Of a stretch of 64,000 nt of DNA, positions 34,412-43,829 are shown one piece after another. The notes under the pieces were generated by a model. It made no database searches, had not been told where the DNA came from, and saw only the letters and a program-made list of their open reading frames with translations. The position numbers were made by a program, and so were the translations under genes. Position 1 is the stretch's first letter. Each line of letters begins with the position of its first letter. The DNA comes from Candidatus Zhuqueibacterota bacterium (GTDB lineage Bacteria > Zhuqueibacterota > Zhuqueibacteria > Oceanimicrobiales > Oceanimicrobiaceae): the NCBI GenBank assembly GCA_029261995.1, contig JAJDAF010000036.1:310001-374000 (forward strand), given 5' to 3'.

Positions 34412-37033
34412 TCAGGGTGTACCGCGCACAATGCCCTCCACCGGGCATTCCTCGTTGAAATACTTCTGGGCGGCTTGCGCCATCTCGTCGGCAGACACGC
34501 GTTCCAACTCAGCCACAACTTGATGCAAATCTTCGGCTCCGCCGCCAATCAACTCGTGGTGCGCGTATTGGGCCATTTGAGCATTGCAGGTCTCCAGCCC
34601 CATCTGATGCGTGCCGACGGTGTAGCGTCGTGCTCGCTCGAACTCTTCCCTTGTAATCTGGTTGTCCAGCACCTTCCGAAACTCCGCCAGCAAGCCCTGG
34701 CGGGCCTTTTCTTCCTGCCCCGGGGAGGTTGCGATATAGGTGACAAAAGCCCCTCCCAACTGCCGGGAAATCAGGTATGACGAAACCGTGTAAGCGAGAC
34801 TCTTCCTGCCTCTGAGTTCTTCGAAGAACCGTCCTCCCAACCCGGAAACGATATTCTGCAGGATGCGTATAGCGCTGTAATCCCTATCGATGAATGCCGG
34901 CGCGGGGAACCCAATCGCCAGGGCGGTTTGCTGCTTTTCCCGCTCCTCGACGACGCTAGTCATTTGCTTGGGCCATGCTGGCGCGGACGGTGGCGCGACG
35001 GTCAAACCGCTTTTGAGGTTCGGGAGCAATTGGCCGGCTTTGTCAATCATTTCATCCATGCTGGTGTCACCGACAGCAACAATTGTCAGCCGGTTCGCAA
35101 GGAAGTGACGTCCATGCCACTCCTTCAAATTATCTCGGGAGATGCTTGAAATAGTGTCGTCCCTGCCAAGCGGAGGCAGCCCGTACGGGTGGTCGGCGAA
35201 CATGGCTCCGGAAAAAAGCTGGATCGGGTAGCTGAACATGTCATCTTGCAGACGCCGGGCCCTGGCAATGGTCTGTTCCTTCTCTTTCCCGAGTTCATCG
35301 TCAGGAAAGGTCGGGTGGCAAAGGATCTCCGTTAAGATCTCCCAGCCTCGTTCAAAATGCTTGGCCAGAATATCAAGCGAGCAGCCGAAATAGTCCGGGT
35401 CCGCGGAAAAATCGATTGAGGTGCCCAGCCCTTCAATCTGCGATGCGATCTCGGCTGCCGAAAGATGCCCGGCGCCTTTTAGCGCCATCCTTGCGGTCAG
35501 GCCACTGATGCCGGCATTGGCTTTGCTTTCAGCGGTCCTGCCGCCCGGAGCGTAGATCCCAACCGAAACAACCGGCAAATGGTGGTCTTCCCGCACCAGT
35601 AACGTCGCGCCGGACTCAAAAGCATACCTGCTCAAACCTTTCGCTGGGGAACTGTGGTTTGCCCGCACGTGCCAGTTTAGCGCCGGCACCGGGCGGTCAG
35701 GCCGTGGCTTTCGGTTGTCGATGGCGTTATCCAGGCTGCGCCGGAATTCCCGCGCAAGCCGGTCTGGCGAAATTGCGCCAAGTCCGGAAGCGGCGGAAAC
35801 GTACTCAAAGACGGTACAGTTCTCCGGATGCAGATACCTCTCTGCGACGCGGGATATATCGCCGGCCGTTACCTGGTAAAGCTTTTCGAGATAGCCGTCT
35901 ATCAGTTCGAAGCCTCCGAGCGCTTCGTAGGCGGCCAGTACGCGAGCATGGCCGGCTACTGTCTCCATGCTTGAAATCGTCATCGATTCAAGCATGTTTC
36001 GCGCCTTCTCAAGCTCCCCGGAAGTCACCGGTTGTTGCAGAACGCCCGCGACTTGCTCCATTATCGCGGAGGCTGCCTGTCGCAGTCGCCCCGCGTCGGA
36101 GATGGCGTCAATCGAAAAGATGCCGAAATCGGCAAGGGTGTAATTATGCGCCGAAACCGAATGCGCAAGCTGCTTCTCTTCTTTTACAAAACGATTGAGT
36201 CGCGAACTTCGGCCGTAGCCGAGCACGAACGCCAATATCTCGAGCGCGTACGAGTCCTCCTGCAGACTGCCGGGTACGTGAAACCCAAAACTCACATAGC
36301 CGTGCTGGATATCGTCTTCCAGGTAACCGTAGCGAAACTTCTGCTGCGCCGGCTCGGCAGGTGCGCAGTCCTTCCCCAGAGTTCCCCGGTCGAAAGCACC
36401 GTAGTGTTGCAGAACCTCACGCGATACTTGCTCTGAATCAACGTCGCCGGCAACGACTAGAATGATATTTTCCGGCCGGTAGAGATTGTTGTGAAAGGTC
36501 AGAAAATCATCACGTGTCAACCTTCGCAGGCCAGCCTCGGTACCGATACGCCAGCGCCTGATCCGGTGTTGGTTAAACGCGGTCTCGAACAGTTTCTCAC
36601 GAACAACCGCTCCTGGATTGTCCAGCTTTCTTTTGGCTTCCTGAATCACGACCTCGGTTTCTTTGACAAGCTCCTCCGCATCAAAGGTCGAATTGAGCAG
36701 CGCATCTGCCTGTATCTCCAAGCCTTCTGCAAAATGTGCGCTGGGAACCACGGTGTAGTACATCGTGTGGTCATAAATCGTGCTTGCGTTGAGATAGCCA
36801 CCTAGCGCCTTGGTCTGCTTGGCGAGTTCTCCAACACCGCGCTTCTGTGTGCCCTTAAAGAACATGTGCTCGATAAGATGTGAGATTCCCACCACATCAT
36901 CGGACTCATCAAAGTATCCTGCCTTTACATAAGCGAAAATCGCGGCCACCCCGGCATTATGATTTTCTTTGACCAGCAGGGTGAAACCGTTGTCCAGGAC
37001 TGTTCTTTGAACGCCATCACTTAGTCTTGCCAT
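34412..37033 (-). CDS. M16 family zinc metallopeptidase, two-module, cytoplasmic or exported without clear signal
   Basis: 873 residues from the ATG with AAAGG upstream; an earlier in-frame start lies across the terminator. The N-terminal M16 module has the inverted zinc motif HLIEH in GISHLIEHMFFKGT and the downstream Glu in VVIQEAKRKLDNPG. The second module (residues about 440-870, YAFESGATLLVREDHHLPVVSVGIYAPGG in part) has no zinc motif and serves as the partner half, as in pitrilysin-type or PqqL enzymes. No signal peptide is apparent. A second, unrelated M16 protein is encoded at 43.8-46.6 kb. Confidence 0.93.
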   Translation of the reverse strand: MARLSDGVQRTVLDNGFTLLVKENHNAGVAAIFAYVKAGYFDESDDVVGISHLIEHMFFKGTQKRGVGELAKQTKALGGYLNASTIYDHTMYYTVVPSAHFAEGLEIQADALLNSTFDAEELVKETEVVIQEAKRKLDNPGAVVREKLFETAFNQHRIRRWRIGTEAGLRRLTRDDFLTFHNNLYRPENIILVVAGDVDSEQVSREVLQHYGAFDRGTLGKDCAPAEPAQQKFRYGYLEDDIQHGYVSFGFHVPGSLQEDSYALEILAFVLGYGRSSRLNRFVKEEKQLAHSVSAHNYTLADFGIFSIDAISDAGRLRQAASAIMEQVAGVLQQPVTSGELEKARNMLESMTISSMETVAGHARVLAAYEALGGFELIDGYLEKLYQVTAGDISRVAERYLHPENCTVFEYVSAASGLGAISPDRLAREFRRSLDNAIDNRKPRPDRPVPALNWHVRANHSSPAKGLSRYAFESGATLLVREDHHLPVVSVGIYAPGGRTAESKANAGISGLTARMALKGAGHLSAAEIASQIEGLGTSIDFSADPDYFGCSLDILAKHFERGWEILTEILCHPTFPDDELGKEKEQTIARARRLQDDMFSYPIQLFSGAMFADHPYGLPPLGRDDTISSISRDNLKEWHGRHFLANRLTIVAVGDTSMDEMIDKAGQLLPNLKSGLTVAPPSAPAWPKQMTSVVEEREKQQTALAIGFPAPAFIDRDYSAIRILQNIVSGLGGRFFEELRGRKSLAYTVSSYLISRQLGGAFVTYIATSPGQEEKARQGLLAEFRKVLDNQITREEFERARRYTVGTHQMGLETCNAQMAQYAHHELIGGGAEDLHQVVAELERVSADEMAQAAQKYFNEECPVEGIVRGTP

Positions 37034-37052
37034 AGTGACCTTTCGATTTAAC

Positions 37053-37079
37053 AAAAAAGGCGCGCCTTGCAGGCGCGCC
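37053..37079 (-). terminator. Rho-independent terminator of the LysM transglycosylase gene
   Basis: GGCGCGCC-ttgca-GGCGCGCC forms an 8-bp stem, followed on the minus strand by six T residues, 33 bp after the stop at 37112. Confidence 0.85.
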
Positions 37080-37111
37080 AACGAATACTTGCCAGTTAGT
37101 GCTGATTTGGA

Positions 37112-39313
37112 CTAATTGTTCAGCACATCGTCCGGAAAGCGAGCCTCAACCAGTGGGATCGTGATTTCCTGACCCGCGATCAACCGACCCAAATCCCTGT
37201 CTGGGTTGTGCTTTTTGAGCAGCCAATGCGGGATTTCAAAATTGCGGTTGCAGATGTACCAGATGCTGTCTCCGGTCCGGATGGTGTAAGCCATTTCACC
37301 CTGAACACGGAAGTTGCGGTAGAAATCTTCCTCGATGCCCTGGTGGTACTCCACTCTGCGTCGGTGAAACTCTTCGGGAGTGACATTCTCGAAGCTCAGC
37401 CAAAGCCGCTGGCCGATCCTGATGGGAGTTGTGTAAGCCATGCGATTGACCCGTCGCAGTTTGTAGGTCTGAATACCGAGCCAGTCAGCAAAATGCCCCA
37501 ACGTTTCATCAGGTTCAACCATGACTTGACCATTCTGCGGCATGTCCAGGTCACGAAACGACTCATGCATCATCTCAATCTTGGGTGCTGCCACCACCCG
37601 CACTGTCATGTCTCTCGTCATCTCGACGTAATCGCCAGGCAAGGCCATGGCCATGATTTCGTCTACTGTCTCGATTTTTGCTTCCAACTCTCTGACAGCA
37701 ACCATCTTGAGATTCTGACGCTGCACCGCATCAAGCGGGCGTGAAGCCTGCGGTCTGGCGGAGATGTAGCCAACGCCCTCGCTAGCACCAGGCGTGGCTG
37801 TTTTGCGAGCTTCCGGAACCGGTTCATCCAATCTTACGGTTCTCGGAACATCGAGCACGGTTTTGTCGGATGGAGTCAAATCGCTCGCATCAGCAAGTGT
37901 GGTTTCCTTGGCCGGCGGTGTGACGGTTCGCGCCAGGGTACGCACTCGCGGCGTCCTCCCACCATATGGAATTTGCAGATTTTGACCGGCATAAATCCGG
38001 TGAGCATTGCGGATATTGTTGGCTGCCATCAACTCAGACAGTCGGACCCGGTAACGCCGGGCAATCTGTGAGAGATTCTCGCCGGTCCGAATCTTGTGCC
38101 ATTCCGGAGTCACTTGTTTGCCGTATTTTTGGGCTGACGAAATGCCGGCGTACATAGAGGCTATGTCAATCCCTTCGCGTTTAGGCACACGGAGCGGAAA
38201 ATGACGCGGAATTCTCCGCCGTGACTGTAGCACTGGGTTTCGTAGCGCAGGATTGTAGCTCTTGAATTCCTCATGGCTCAGGTCGAGTTTGCTGAGCAGC
38301 GTCTTCACAGTGACGTAGTCGGGAATGGTGAACTCCTCGAACTCCGTGGGCTGTTGAAATGTCAGCTCGCCGAAATGTTTGCGGTAATTGGTTGCGACAT
38401 TGAACGCGGCCAGAAATTCGCTGTAGAAATTTCGTGAGGCAAAACCGAAGGTGCGGCTGCTGTAATAGCGCACAATTTTGCCAATATCCTTGCCGAATTT
38501 TCTTTTGGCGCGTTTCATCCCGCCACGGCCATGATTGTAGGCCGTGATTGCCAAAGGCCAGGCGCCAAGAGTTTCATAATTTTTCTTCAGCAACCTGGCT
38601 GCCGACCTGGTGGCGATCAAGGGATCGAGTCGCTGATCGACGTTGTAATTGATCTTCATGTACTGGCGCCCGGTTGACCTGGTAAACTGCCACAGACCGG
38701 CGGCGCCGAGTTTCGAATAAGCACGATAATTAAAAGATGATTCAACATGTGGCAGCATCAGCAGCTCAAGTGGCACGCCCTCGCTCTCGAATATCTCCCG
38801 CATTCTGCTAAGGTAGAGGCCGGACCGGATGAGCCCAATGCGAAAGCGCTCTCGCAAACCACTCTGTCCTCTTAAACGCTTTGCGGCGTCCCTGAACTGT
38901 TTCGGGGTAGTGGCGGGCCCGAACAAGGCCGCGACACGGCGCTCGTCGCCACGTAGCGATGCCAGATTGATCTTCCGCATTCTGGCCAGCCTCAGCAAAA
39001 TCGTTTTGTAATGCTTCTTGATTTGGTCAACCTTCTTCCACTCAAGACGGGAACTGACCCGCGCACCGCGAAAAAGGGAATCGAGATGAACCACCTCATA
39101 AACAAGGTGCAACTCCCTGGAGTCGTGGATCACAACCTCGCGTTCGGAATATCGTGCATAGACATTTTTCCAAAACTCAACGTTGGGTTTGAGCACTTCA
39201 GGCAAAGGGAAGGCGTCACGCGAGGCTGTGGTGACTTGTGCTGAAACTGTTTCAGCAGCGAACAGGATGAAAGCGAGAAATAGAGATAAAATGGGATTCC
39301 AGCACCTGGTCAT
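37112..39313 (-). CDS. MltD-like lytic transglycosylase with three LysM domains
   Basis: 733 residues. Signal peptide with cleavage after ETVSA. The SLT domain (residues about 170-320) has the catalytic Glu in LMLPHVESSFNY, then LGAAGLWQFTRSTGRQY and AITAYNHGRGGM. Three LysM-type glycan-binding modules follow: HKIRTGENLSQIARRYRV (about 405-450), VEPDETLGHFADWLGIQ (about 600-645) and YTIRTGDSIWYICNRNFEI (about 675-720). The stretch between the first and second LysM is low-complexity and probably disordered. It is a periplasmic glycan-cleaving enzyme, larger than E. coli MltD (about 450 residues). ATG with GGAG; own terminator. Confidence 0.92.
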   Translation of the reverse strand: MTRCWNPILSLFLAFILFAAETVSAQVTTASRDAFPLPEVLKPNVEFWKNVYARYSEREVVIHDSRELHLVYEVVHLDSLFRGARVSSRLEWKKVDQIKKHYKTILLRLARMRKINLASLRGDERRVAALFGPATTPKQFRDAAKRLRGQSGLRERFRIGLIRSGLYLSRMREIFESEGVPLELLMLPHVESSFNYRAYSKLGAAGLWQFTRSTGRQYMKINYNVDQRLDPLIATRSAARLLKKNYETLGAWPLAITAYNHGRGGMKRAKRKFGKDIGKIVRYYSSRTFGFASRNFYSEFLAAFNVATNYRKHFGELTFQQPTEFEEFTIPDYVTVKTLLSKLDLSHEEFKSYNPALRNPVLQSRRRIPRHFPLRVPKREGIDIASMYAGISSAQKYGKQVTPEWHKIRTGENLSQIARRYRVRLSELMAANNIRNAHRIYAGQNLQIPYGGRTPRVRTLARTVTPPAKETTLADASDLTPSDKTVLDVPRTVRLDEPVPEARKTATPGASEGVGYISARPQASRPLDAVQRQNLKMVAVRELEAKIETVDEIMAMALPGDYVEMTRDMTVRVVAAPKIEMMHESFRDLDMPQNGQVMVEPDETLGHFADWLGIQTYKLRRVNRMAYTTPIRIGQRLWLSFENVTPEEFHRRRVEYHQGIEEDFYRNFRVQGEMAYTIRTGDSIWYICNRNFEIPHWLLKKHNPDRDLGRLIAGQEITIPLVEARFPDDVLNN

Positions 39314-39656
39314 TTACAACGCTCCAAGGAAAGGTTCAAGCATCTCGGTCATTAATAATTACAAAAACTGAGCAAAATCCATTCCAGCCATGATTGCCGG
39401 AAAATCGCGCTGAATGGTGCTCGTAGCCGGCAGGAAGTTTATCGACCGCAGGCGGTCATTCTTTTCGAATTGACAGATTCTTATTTTAGCAGAATTGTGG
39501 CAATTTTCAAGAGGAATCTTTTTCAGCCGCCGGTGGCCTGGCACATAAAACAAGATTTCGTAAAGAACCTCGATTGTTTTGCGATTACAGGTCGAAAGGT
39601 TTATATTGTCGCTCCGAATAGCAGACACAAGCGCACGGCCTTACACAGGATGTGAA
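39314..39656. other. Divergent promoter region between LysM transglycosylase and GYF-MinD genes
   Basis: 343 bp without a credible gene. The plus-strand promoter for the GYF-MinD gene is at 39579-39607. No equally good promoter was found for the minus-strand gene. Confidence 0.5.
39579..39607 (+). promoter_or_regulatory. Candidate promoter of the GYF-MinD ATPase gene
   Basis: TTGCGA (39579-39584) and TATATT (39602-39607) with a 17-bp spacer; the leader is about 43 bases. Confidence 0.45.
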
Positions 39657-40964
39657 ATGGAGAATTTATTCATCAGAGTTGATGACAAGGAATTCGGCCC
39701 GGTTGCTCTGGCGGAAATCAAGGATCTGGTCCGCGAGGGTACATTCTCGCAGAACGATTATCTCTGGAGCGAAGATCTGGATGAATGGGTTCTCGCCGAA
39801 CACATTGCCGAGCTGAAACCGCTCTTCGGAATCAGCAATCAGAACGGAGAATACAGAAACAAGATCTACGCGATTGCAAGTGGCAAAGGCGGTGTCGGCA
39901 AGACCATGCTATCTGCCTCACTGGGTGTCGGCATGGCGTCCGCGGGCCAGCGCGTGGTCATGGTGGATGCTGATTTTGGCGGGGCGAACTTGCACACCTG
40001 CATGGGTATTCTTGAACCCGAGTACACCTTCTTCGACTTCTACACGCTACAAAAAGATACCCTGAACGAGATCGTACTCGACACGCCGGTGGACAACCTG
40101 CAAATGATCAGCGGAGCGTGCGGCACGCTGGGTCTTGCCAATCCCAAATATTTCCAGAAACAGCGGTTTGTGCGCGAGTTGAAAAAACTCCACGCTGACA
40201 CCATCATTCTCGATCTCGGCGCCGGCTCAGGCTACAACACCATTGACTTCTTTCTTCTCGCTGATGAAAAACTTGTGGTCATGACACCGGAGCCGACCTC
40301 AGTCTACGAAGCCTTCGGTTTCATAAAAGTCTGTCTGATGCGGCAGTTGAACCGGCAACTGCGAGATTTTCCGAAGGCGCTCGAGATTCTTGCGAGCGAG
40401 GAGTTGAACCGTCCAGGCAAGACACAACTGACGGTCATCGACTTGCTGAAACAAGTTGCCGGCACAGATGAACGAGCCCACGAGGTGTGCAAACAAACGC
40501 TAGAGAACTTCCAGCCGAAGTTGATTCTGAACATGGCGAAGGATAGCGATGAAATCAAGGAAGGGCAGGCGATTCAGGCGGCGGTTCTCGAACTTCTGGG
40601 AGTCCACATGGAATTCCTGGGCTACATTTCCTATGACTTGAAGGTAAAAGATGCGGTGAAAGCGATGCAGCCATTTCTGTTGCATGACCCCAAATCGAAA
40701 CCGGCGCAGGATTTGTCCGCACTGCTGCGCGTGAACATTCTTGGCAAAAAGGGAATGAAGGAGATTCTGGAGAAACGGAAATGGCGCAAGCACTTGCAGC
40801 AGCACGCACAAGAATACCCCAAGTATGACCACCTGGAAGGCGCACCCATTTGCTCCGTCAATTGCTTCTATTGGGGCGACTGTGACTACGAAAACGGCGG
40901 CAGCCCCTGTCAAGTGCGCCACCTGGAACCGGTCTTGAGGGAGCCATCGCTCACACCTGCTTGA
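39657..40964 (+). CDS. MinD/FlhG-like P-loop ATPase with N-terminal GYF domain and C-terminal Cys cluster
   Basis: 435 residues from the ATG after CAGGA. Residues 1-60 form a GYF_2-type domain (FIRVDDKEFGPVALAEIKDLV, then NDYLWSEDLDEWV). A deviant Walker A of ParA/MinD type follows (SGKGGVGKTMLSASLGVGMA), then switch I MVDADFGGANLH and switch II DTIILDLGAGSGYNTIDFF, where LDLGAG replaces the more usual DxPxG. The C-terminal 35 residues hold four Cys (PICSVNCFYWGDCDYENGGSPC split as CSVNC, DC, SPC), a possible metal site not typical of MinD. Likely a dimerising ATPase that positions a protein or organelle at the pole or membrane; no flagellar genes are nearby. Confidence 0.85.
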   Translation: MENLFIRVDDKEFGPVALAEIKDLVREGTFSQNDYLWSEDLDEWVLAEHIAELKPLFGISNQNGEYRNKIYAIASGKGGVGKTMLSASLGVGMASAGQRVVMVDADFGGANLHTCMGILEPEYTFFDFYTLQKDTLNEIVLDTPVDNLQMISGACGTLGLANPKYFQKQRFVRELKKLHADTIILDLGAGSGYNTIDFFLLADEKLVVMTPEPTSVYEAFGFIKVCLMRQLNRQLRDFPKALEILASEELNRPGKTQLTVIDLLKQVAGTDERAHEVCKQTLENFQPKLILNMAKDSDEIKEGQAIQAAVLELLGVHMEFLGYISYDLKVKDAVKAMQPFLLHDPKSKPAQDLSALLRVNILGKKGMKEILEKRKWRKHLQQHAQEYPKYDHLEGAPICSVNCFYWGDCDYENGGSPCQVRHLEPVLREPSLTPA

Positions 40965-41072
40965 TCCGATTCCGGCTTCGGCCTTTGCTGCCTCTCCCGG
41001 GAACAGCAAGACGCAATTTTTTTCTTTTCGACTCAACTTTCCTATTGACAAGCACTCCTCTAGATATTAGCT

Positions 41073-41117
41073 TCCGAGACCTAATTTCGATTGACTGAAT
41101 TCTGATCTAGGTCGGAA
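41073..41117 (+). promoter_or_regulatory. Inverted repeat in the leader of the ornithine aminotransferase gene
   Basis: TTCCG..ACCTA (41073-41083, 2-nt bulge) is inverted at 41107-41117 as TAGGTCGGAA around a 24-nt loop. A TTGACA lies at 41045-41050, without a convincing -10 box. Possible leader structure or operator. Confidence 0.35.
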
Positions 41118-41145
41118 ACAACGAGCATTTCAAGGAGAAGATTCC

Positions 41146-42345
41146 GTGGCAAAATCAACACAAGATTACATCGCGCTGGAAGAAAAATACGGTGCACACA
41201 ACTACCACCCGCTTGACATTGTCATCTCCCATGCCGAAGGCGTCTGGGTGTATGACGTCGAGGGCGGCCGCTACATGGACTGCCTGAGCGCTTATTCAGC
41301 AGTAAACCAGGGACATTGCCATCCCAAGATCCTGGCAGCTTTCCAGGCTCAGGCAAGCAAAGTCACGCTCACATCACGAGCGTTTCGCAATGAAAAGCTA
41401 CCTCTGTTTTGCGAAAAGCTGGCAAACCTCTCCGGCATGGAGATGGTGCTGCCCATGAACTCGGGTGCGGAGGCCGTTGAAACAGCGATTAAGGCCGCCA
41501 GAAAATGGGGCTACAAAGTAAAAGGCATCGCCGCTGATCAGGCCGAGATTATCGTCTGCAGCAACAATTTTCACGGCCGCACCACGACCATCGTCGGATT
41601 CTCCACCGAAGAGCAGTACCTCGACGGCTTCGGCCCGTTTACGCCGGGTTTCAAGGTCATCCCGTTCGGCGACGCCGAAGCTCTGGCCGGAGCTATTACC
41701 GCCAACACCTGCGCTTTTCTGTTCGAGCCAATTCAGGGCGAAGCCGGCATTCTTATCCCGCCGTCGGGCTACCTCGAAAAGGCTCAGGCCTTGTGCCGCG
41801 AGAACAATGTGCTGTTTATGGCAGATGAGATTCAAAGCGGCCTTGGACGTTCAGGAAAACTGTTCGCCTTTCAGCACGAAAATGTCAACCCGGATGTCAT
41901 CATCATCGGCAAGGCTTTGTCGGGTGGTTTCATGCCGGTGTCGGCGGTCCTGGGACGAAAGGATGTTCTGGGTGTGTTCAAGCCGGGCGACCACGGCAGC
42001 ACATTCGGTGGTAACCCTCTCGGCTGTGCCGTTGCCCTGGCCGCGCTCGACGTGATTCTGGACGAGGGGCTAGTCGAACGTTCAGAGCGCCTGGGCAAAC
42101 TCTTCATTGAGAAACTGCGAACCATTGACTGTCCGAAGATTGTTGACATCCGTGGCAAAGGTCTGTTCATTGGCGTCGAACTGGATACCAAAGCTCGGCC
42201 CTACTGCGAAGCCTTGAAAAAGGAAGGTCTGCTGTGCAAGGAAACACATGAAAATGTCATCCGCTTCGCACCGCCGCTTGTGATTTCTGAAGATGAGCTG
42301 GAGTGGGCTTTCGAACGCATCAAAGTCGTGCTGGAGGACAGCTAG
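41146..42345 (+). CDS. rocD: Ornithine-oxo-acid aminotransferase
   Basis: 399 residues, class III PLP aminotransferase. It converts ornithine and 2-oxoglutarate to glutamate semialdehyde, which cyclises to P5C, and glutamate. Motifs seen: [27 protein letters not shown] in part ([10 protein letters not shown] is diagnostic for OAT), [20 protein letters not shown], the PLP-contacting [11 protein letters not shown] and the Schiff-base Lys in IIGKALSGG, then [13 protein letters not shown]. The start is GTG with AAGGAG upstream. It is monocistronic by context; the functional partner is the proline dehydrogenase at 9.9 kb, which makes the same product. Confidence 0.95.
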   Translation: MAKSTQDYIALEEKYGAHNYHPLDIVISHAEGVWVYDVEGGRYMDCLSAYSAVNQGHCHPKILAAFQAQASKVTLTSRAFRNEKLPLFCEKLANLSGMEMVLPMNSGAEAVETAIKAARKWGYKVKGIAADQAEIIVCSNNFHGRTTTIVGFSTEEQYLDGFGPFTPGFKVIPFGDAEALAGAITANTCAFLFEPIQGEAGILIPPSGYLEKAQALCRENNVLFMADEIQSGLGRSGKLFAFQHENVNPDVIIIGKALSGGFMPVSAVLGRKDVLGVFKPGDHGSTFGGNPLGCAVALAALDVILDEGLVERSERLGKLFIEKLRTIDCPKIVDIRGKGLFIGVELDTKARPYCEALKKEGLLCKETHENVIRFAPPLVISEDELEWAFERIKVVLEDS

Positions 42346-42427
42346 AGCAGCGAAATTTTGTTCAAATATCACGGATTTCCTCGCGAGCCTCACTTCGCCA
42401 CGCCATGATTTATGTTGAGAATTTGGT

Positions 42428-42455
42428 GAACGCAGTGGCATCAGCCACTGCGTTC
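42428..42455. terminator. Hairpin between convergent genes rocD and HD hydrolase
   Basis: GAACGCAGTGGC and GCCACTGCGTTC form a perfect 12-bp stem with an ATCA loop in the middle of the 168-bp convergent spacer. There is no strong T run on either strand, so it is a probable but imperfect bidirectional terminator. Confidence 0.6.
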
Positions 42456-42513
42456 ATTAATACGTGCAGAAAGAACCCACACTCACCACTGACGCCGCTC
42501 GGGTTGCTCAAGG

Positions 42514-43065
42514 CTAGACTCCAAACAAACCTCGAAATGACGCCAGCCTGGCCACACTGCTCTCCCCATATTTCCTGACTTTTCGCTCGATTTTCTCAAT
42601 TGATTTTTCCTTACGCAAACGCTTCGGGTTCTTGCCATAAAATGTGTCCGCAAAGCAGATAATCTTTTCTTCGAGCGTCTCTGGCAACATGTCGCGAAGA
42701 GGCAGGGGCAGATTCTGCCCTTCGATGTCAGCGCGGCTGATGCCAACTCCCGTGTGACGATCACAAACCAGGGCATGACCAGGCAAACCCTCTTTCTCGA
42801 GTAACTCACGTCCAAGCGGGCCGTGCATCAGGTACGGCGCATCGCCAGTGCAGCCGATGTCGGGAGCGTCTGTCATGAAAATGCCGATGTCGTGCAGCAT
42901 GGCCGCTTGTTCTACAAACTCAAGGTCCGGCTGCAGATGTGTAACCCGGTCCGCGAGCTGCAGGGCTTTGGCAGTCACCATTTCGCTGTGCACCAGCAGT
43001 ACCTCGAAAACAAACGAGTCTGGATCATAGTATTTCTTGATGATTTCAACGGGATCGATTTTCAC
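42514..43065 (-). CDS. HD-domain phosphohydrolase
   Basis: 183 residues. Metal-binding residues of an HD fold are all visible: His in LLVHSEMVTAKA, HD in AAMLHDIGIF, His in CDRHTGVGIS and Asp in ICFADTFYG. The family includes nucleotide and phosphate ester hydrolases of the YqeK/HDIG type; the substrate cannot be told. Its start overlaps the stop of the upstream methyltransferase gene by 4 bp, so the two are translated from one message. Confidence 0.87.
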   Translation of the reverse strand: MKIDPVEIIKKYYDPDSFVFEVLLVHSEMVTAKALQLADRVTHLQPDLEFVEQAAMLHDIGIFMTDAPDIGCTGDAPYLMHGPLGRELLEKEGLPGHALVCDRHTGVGISRADIEGQNLPLPLRDMLPETLEEKIICFADTFYGKNPKRLRKEKSIEKIERKVRKYGESSVARLASFRGLFGV

Positions 43066-43805
43066 AGTCTGGCCAGTTTAATGAATAGCGGCCACACGAC
43101 TGGCCTTTTCTCAGATGGTTCCGGCCAGCAATTTCGTAACGCTTCTACGAGCGACTCCACCGGATTCTCACCGCGCGCAGCAAGATATCTCTGGCTCGCT
43201 GACCATGTGCGAACATAGCCCAGCAAATCGTCCAGCCGCCATTCTGCCTGCATTTGAAATTCGGCCGCCGGTAGCTCCGAAAATGGGAAAGGCAACTCCC
43301 GGTAGTTTGTCTCGACCAGACGGCGCTCCGGAGGCCAGTATGCGCCGACTTTCTTCTCGTAAAACTCCAGCACGAGTGCATCGACCTCCGCATCGATTTC
43401 TACGAGATTGTAGCCCCAGACCGCCAAAAGTCCTGAGGGCTCGAGCACATTTCGGCAGCATTGGTAAAAAGCATCAAGCTGAAACCAGTGCGCAGCCTGA
43501 GCCACTGTAATCAGGGAGCAGGAATCTTTGGGAAGGCCGGGTTTTTCAGCGGGAGCAACTCGGTATTCGATTCCCGGATGAGCTTGCGCGTTCAAGATCT
43601 GCTGCTCGCTGGCGTCAGTGGCGATGACCCGGGTAAAATGAGCGGCCAGTCCAGCCGCCGCCTGACCGTTGCCGGTGGCGCAATCCCACACGCAATTCCG
43701 GTCCGGGGCGAGGTCGGCAAGCCAGGCAAACAACCCATCCGGGTAGCGCGGACGAAAGGCCGCGTAGTCATTTGCCTGGCTCGAGAAATGGTCCTTGAAT
43801 TTCAA
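43062..43805 (-). CDS. Class I SAM-dependent methyltransferase
   Basis: 247 residues. The SAM-binding glycine motif is VWDCATGNGQAAAGLA, followed by ATDASEQQI, the post-I acidic position, and LITVAQAAHWFQLDAFY. The N-terminal DHFSSQANDYAAFRPRYPDGLFAWLA is typical of the YcgJ/trans-aconitate methyltransferase-like group (DxFSxxAxxYxxxRPxYP). The substrate is unknown. Co-translated with the HD hydrolase gene (4-bp overlap). Confidence 0.88.
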   Translation of the reverse strand: MKFKDHFSSQANDYAAFRPRYPDGLFAWLADLAPDRNCVWDCATGNGQAAAGLAAHFTRVIATDASEQQILNAQAHPGIEYRVAPAEKPGLPKDSCSLITVAQAAHWFQLDAFYQCCRNVLEPSGLLAVWGYNLVEIDAEVDALVLEFYEKKVGAYWPPERRLVETNYRELPFPFSELPAAEFQMQAEWRLDDLLGYVRTWSASQRYLAARGENPVESLVEALRNCWPEPSEKRPVVWPLFIKLARL

Positions 43806-43829
43806 TCTGAATTGAGCGAATGCAAACGG

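Noticed and set aside
41045-41080. A sigma70 promoter for rocD based on the TTGACA at 41045
   Set aside because: No acceptable -10 hexamer occurs at 15-19 bp from it, so it is mentioned only as a box and not called as a promoter.
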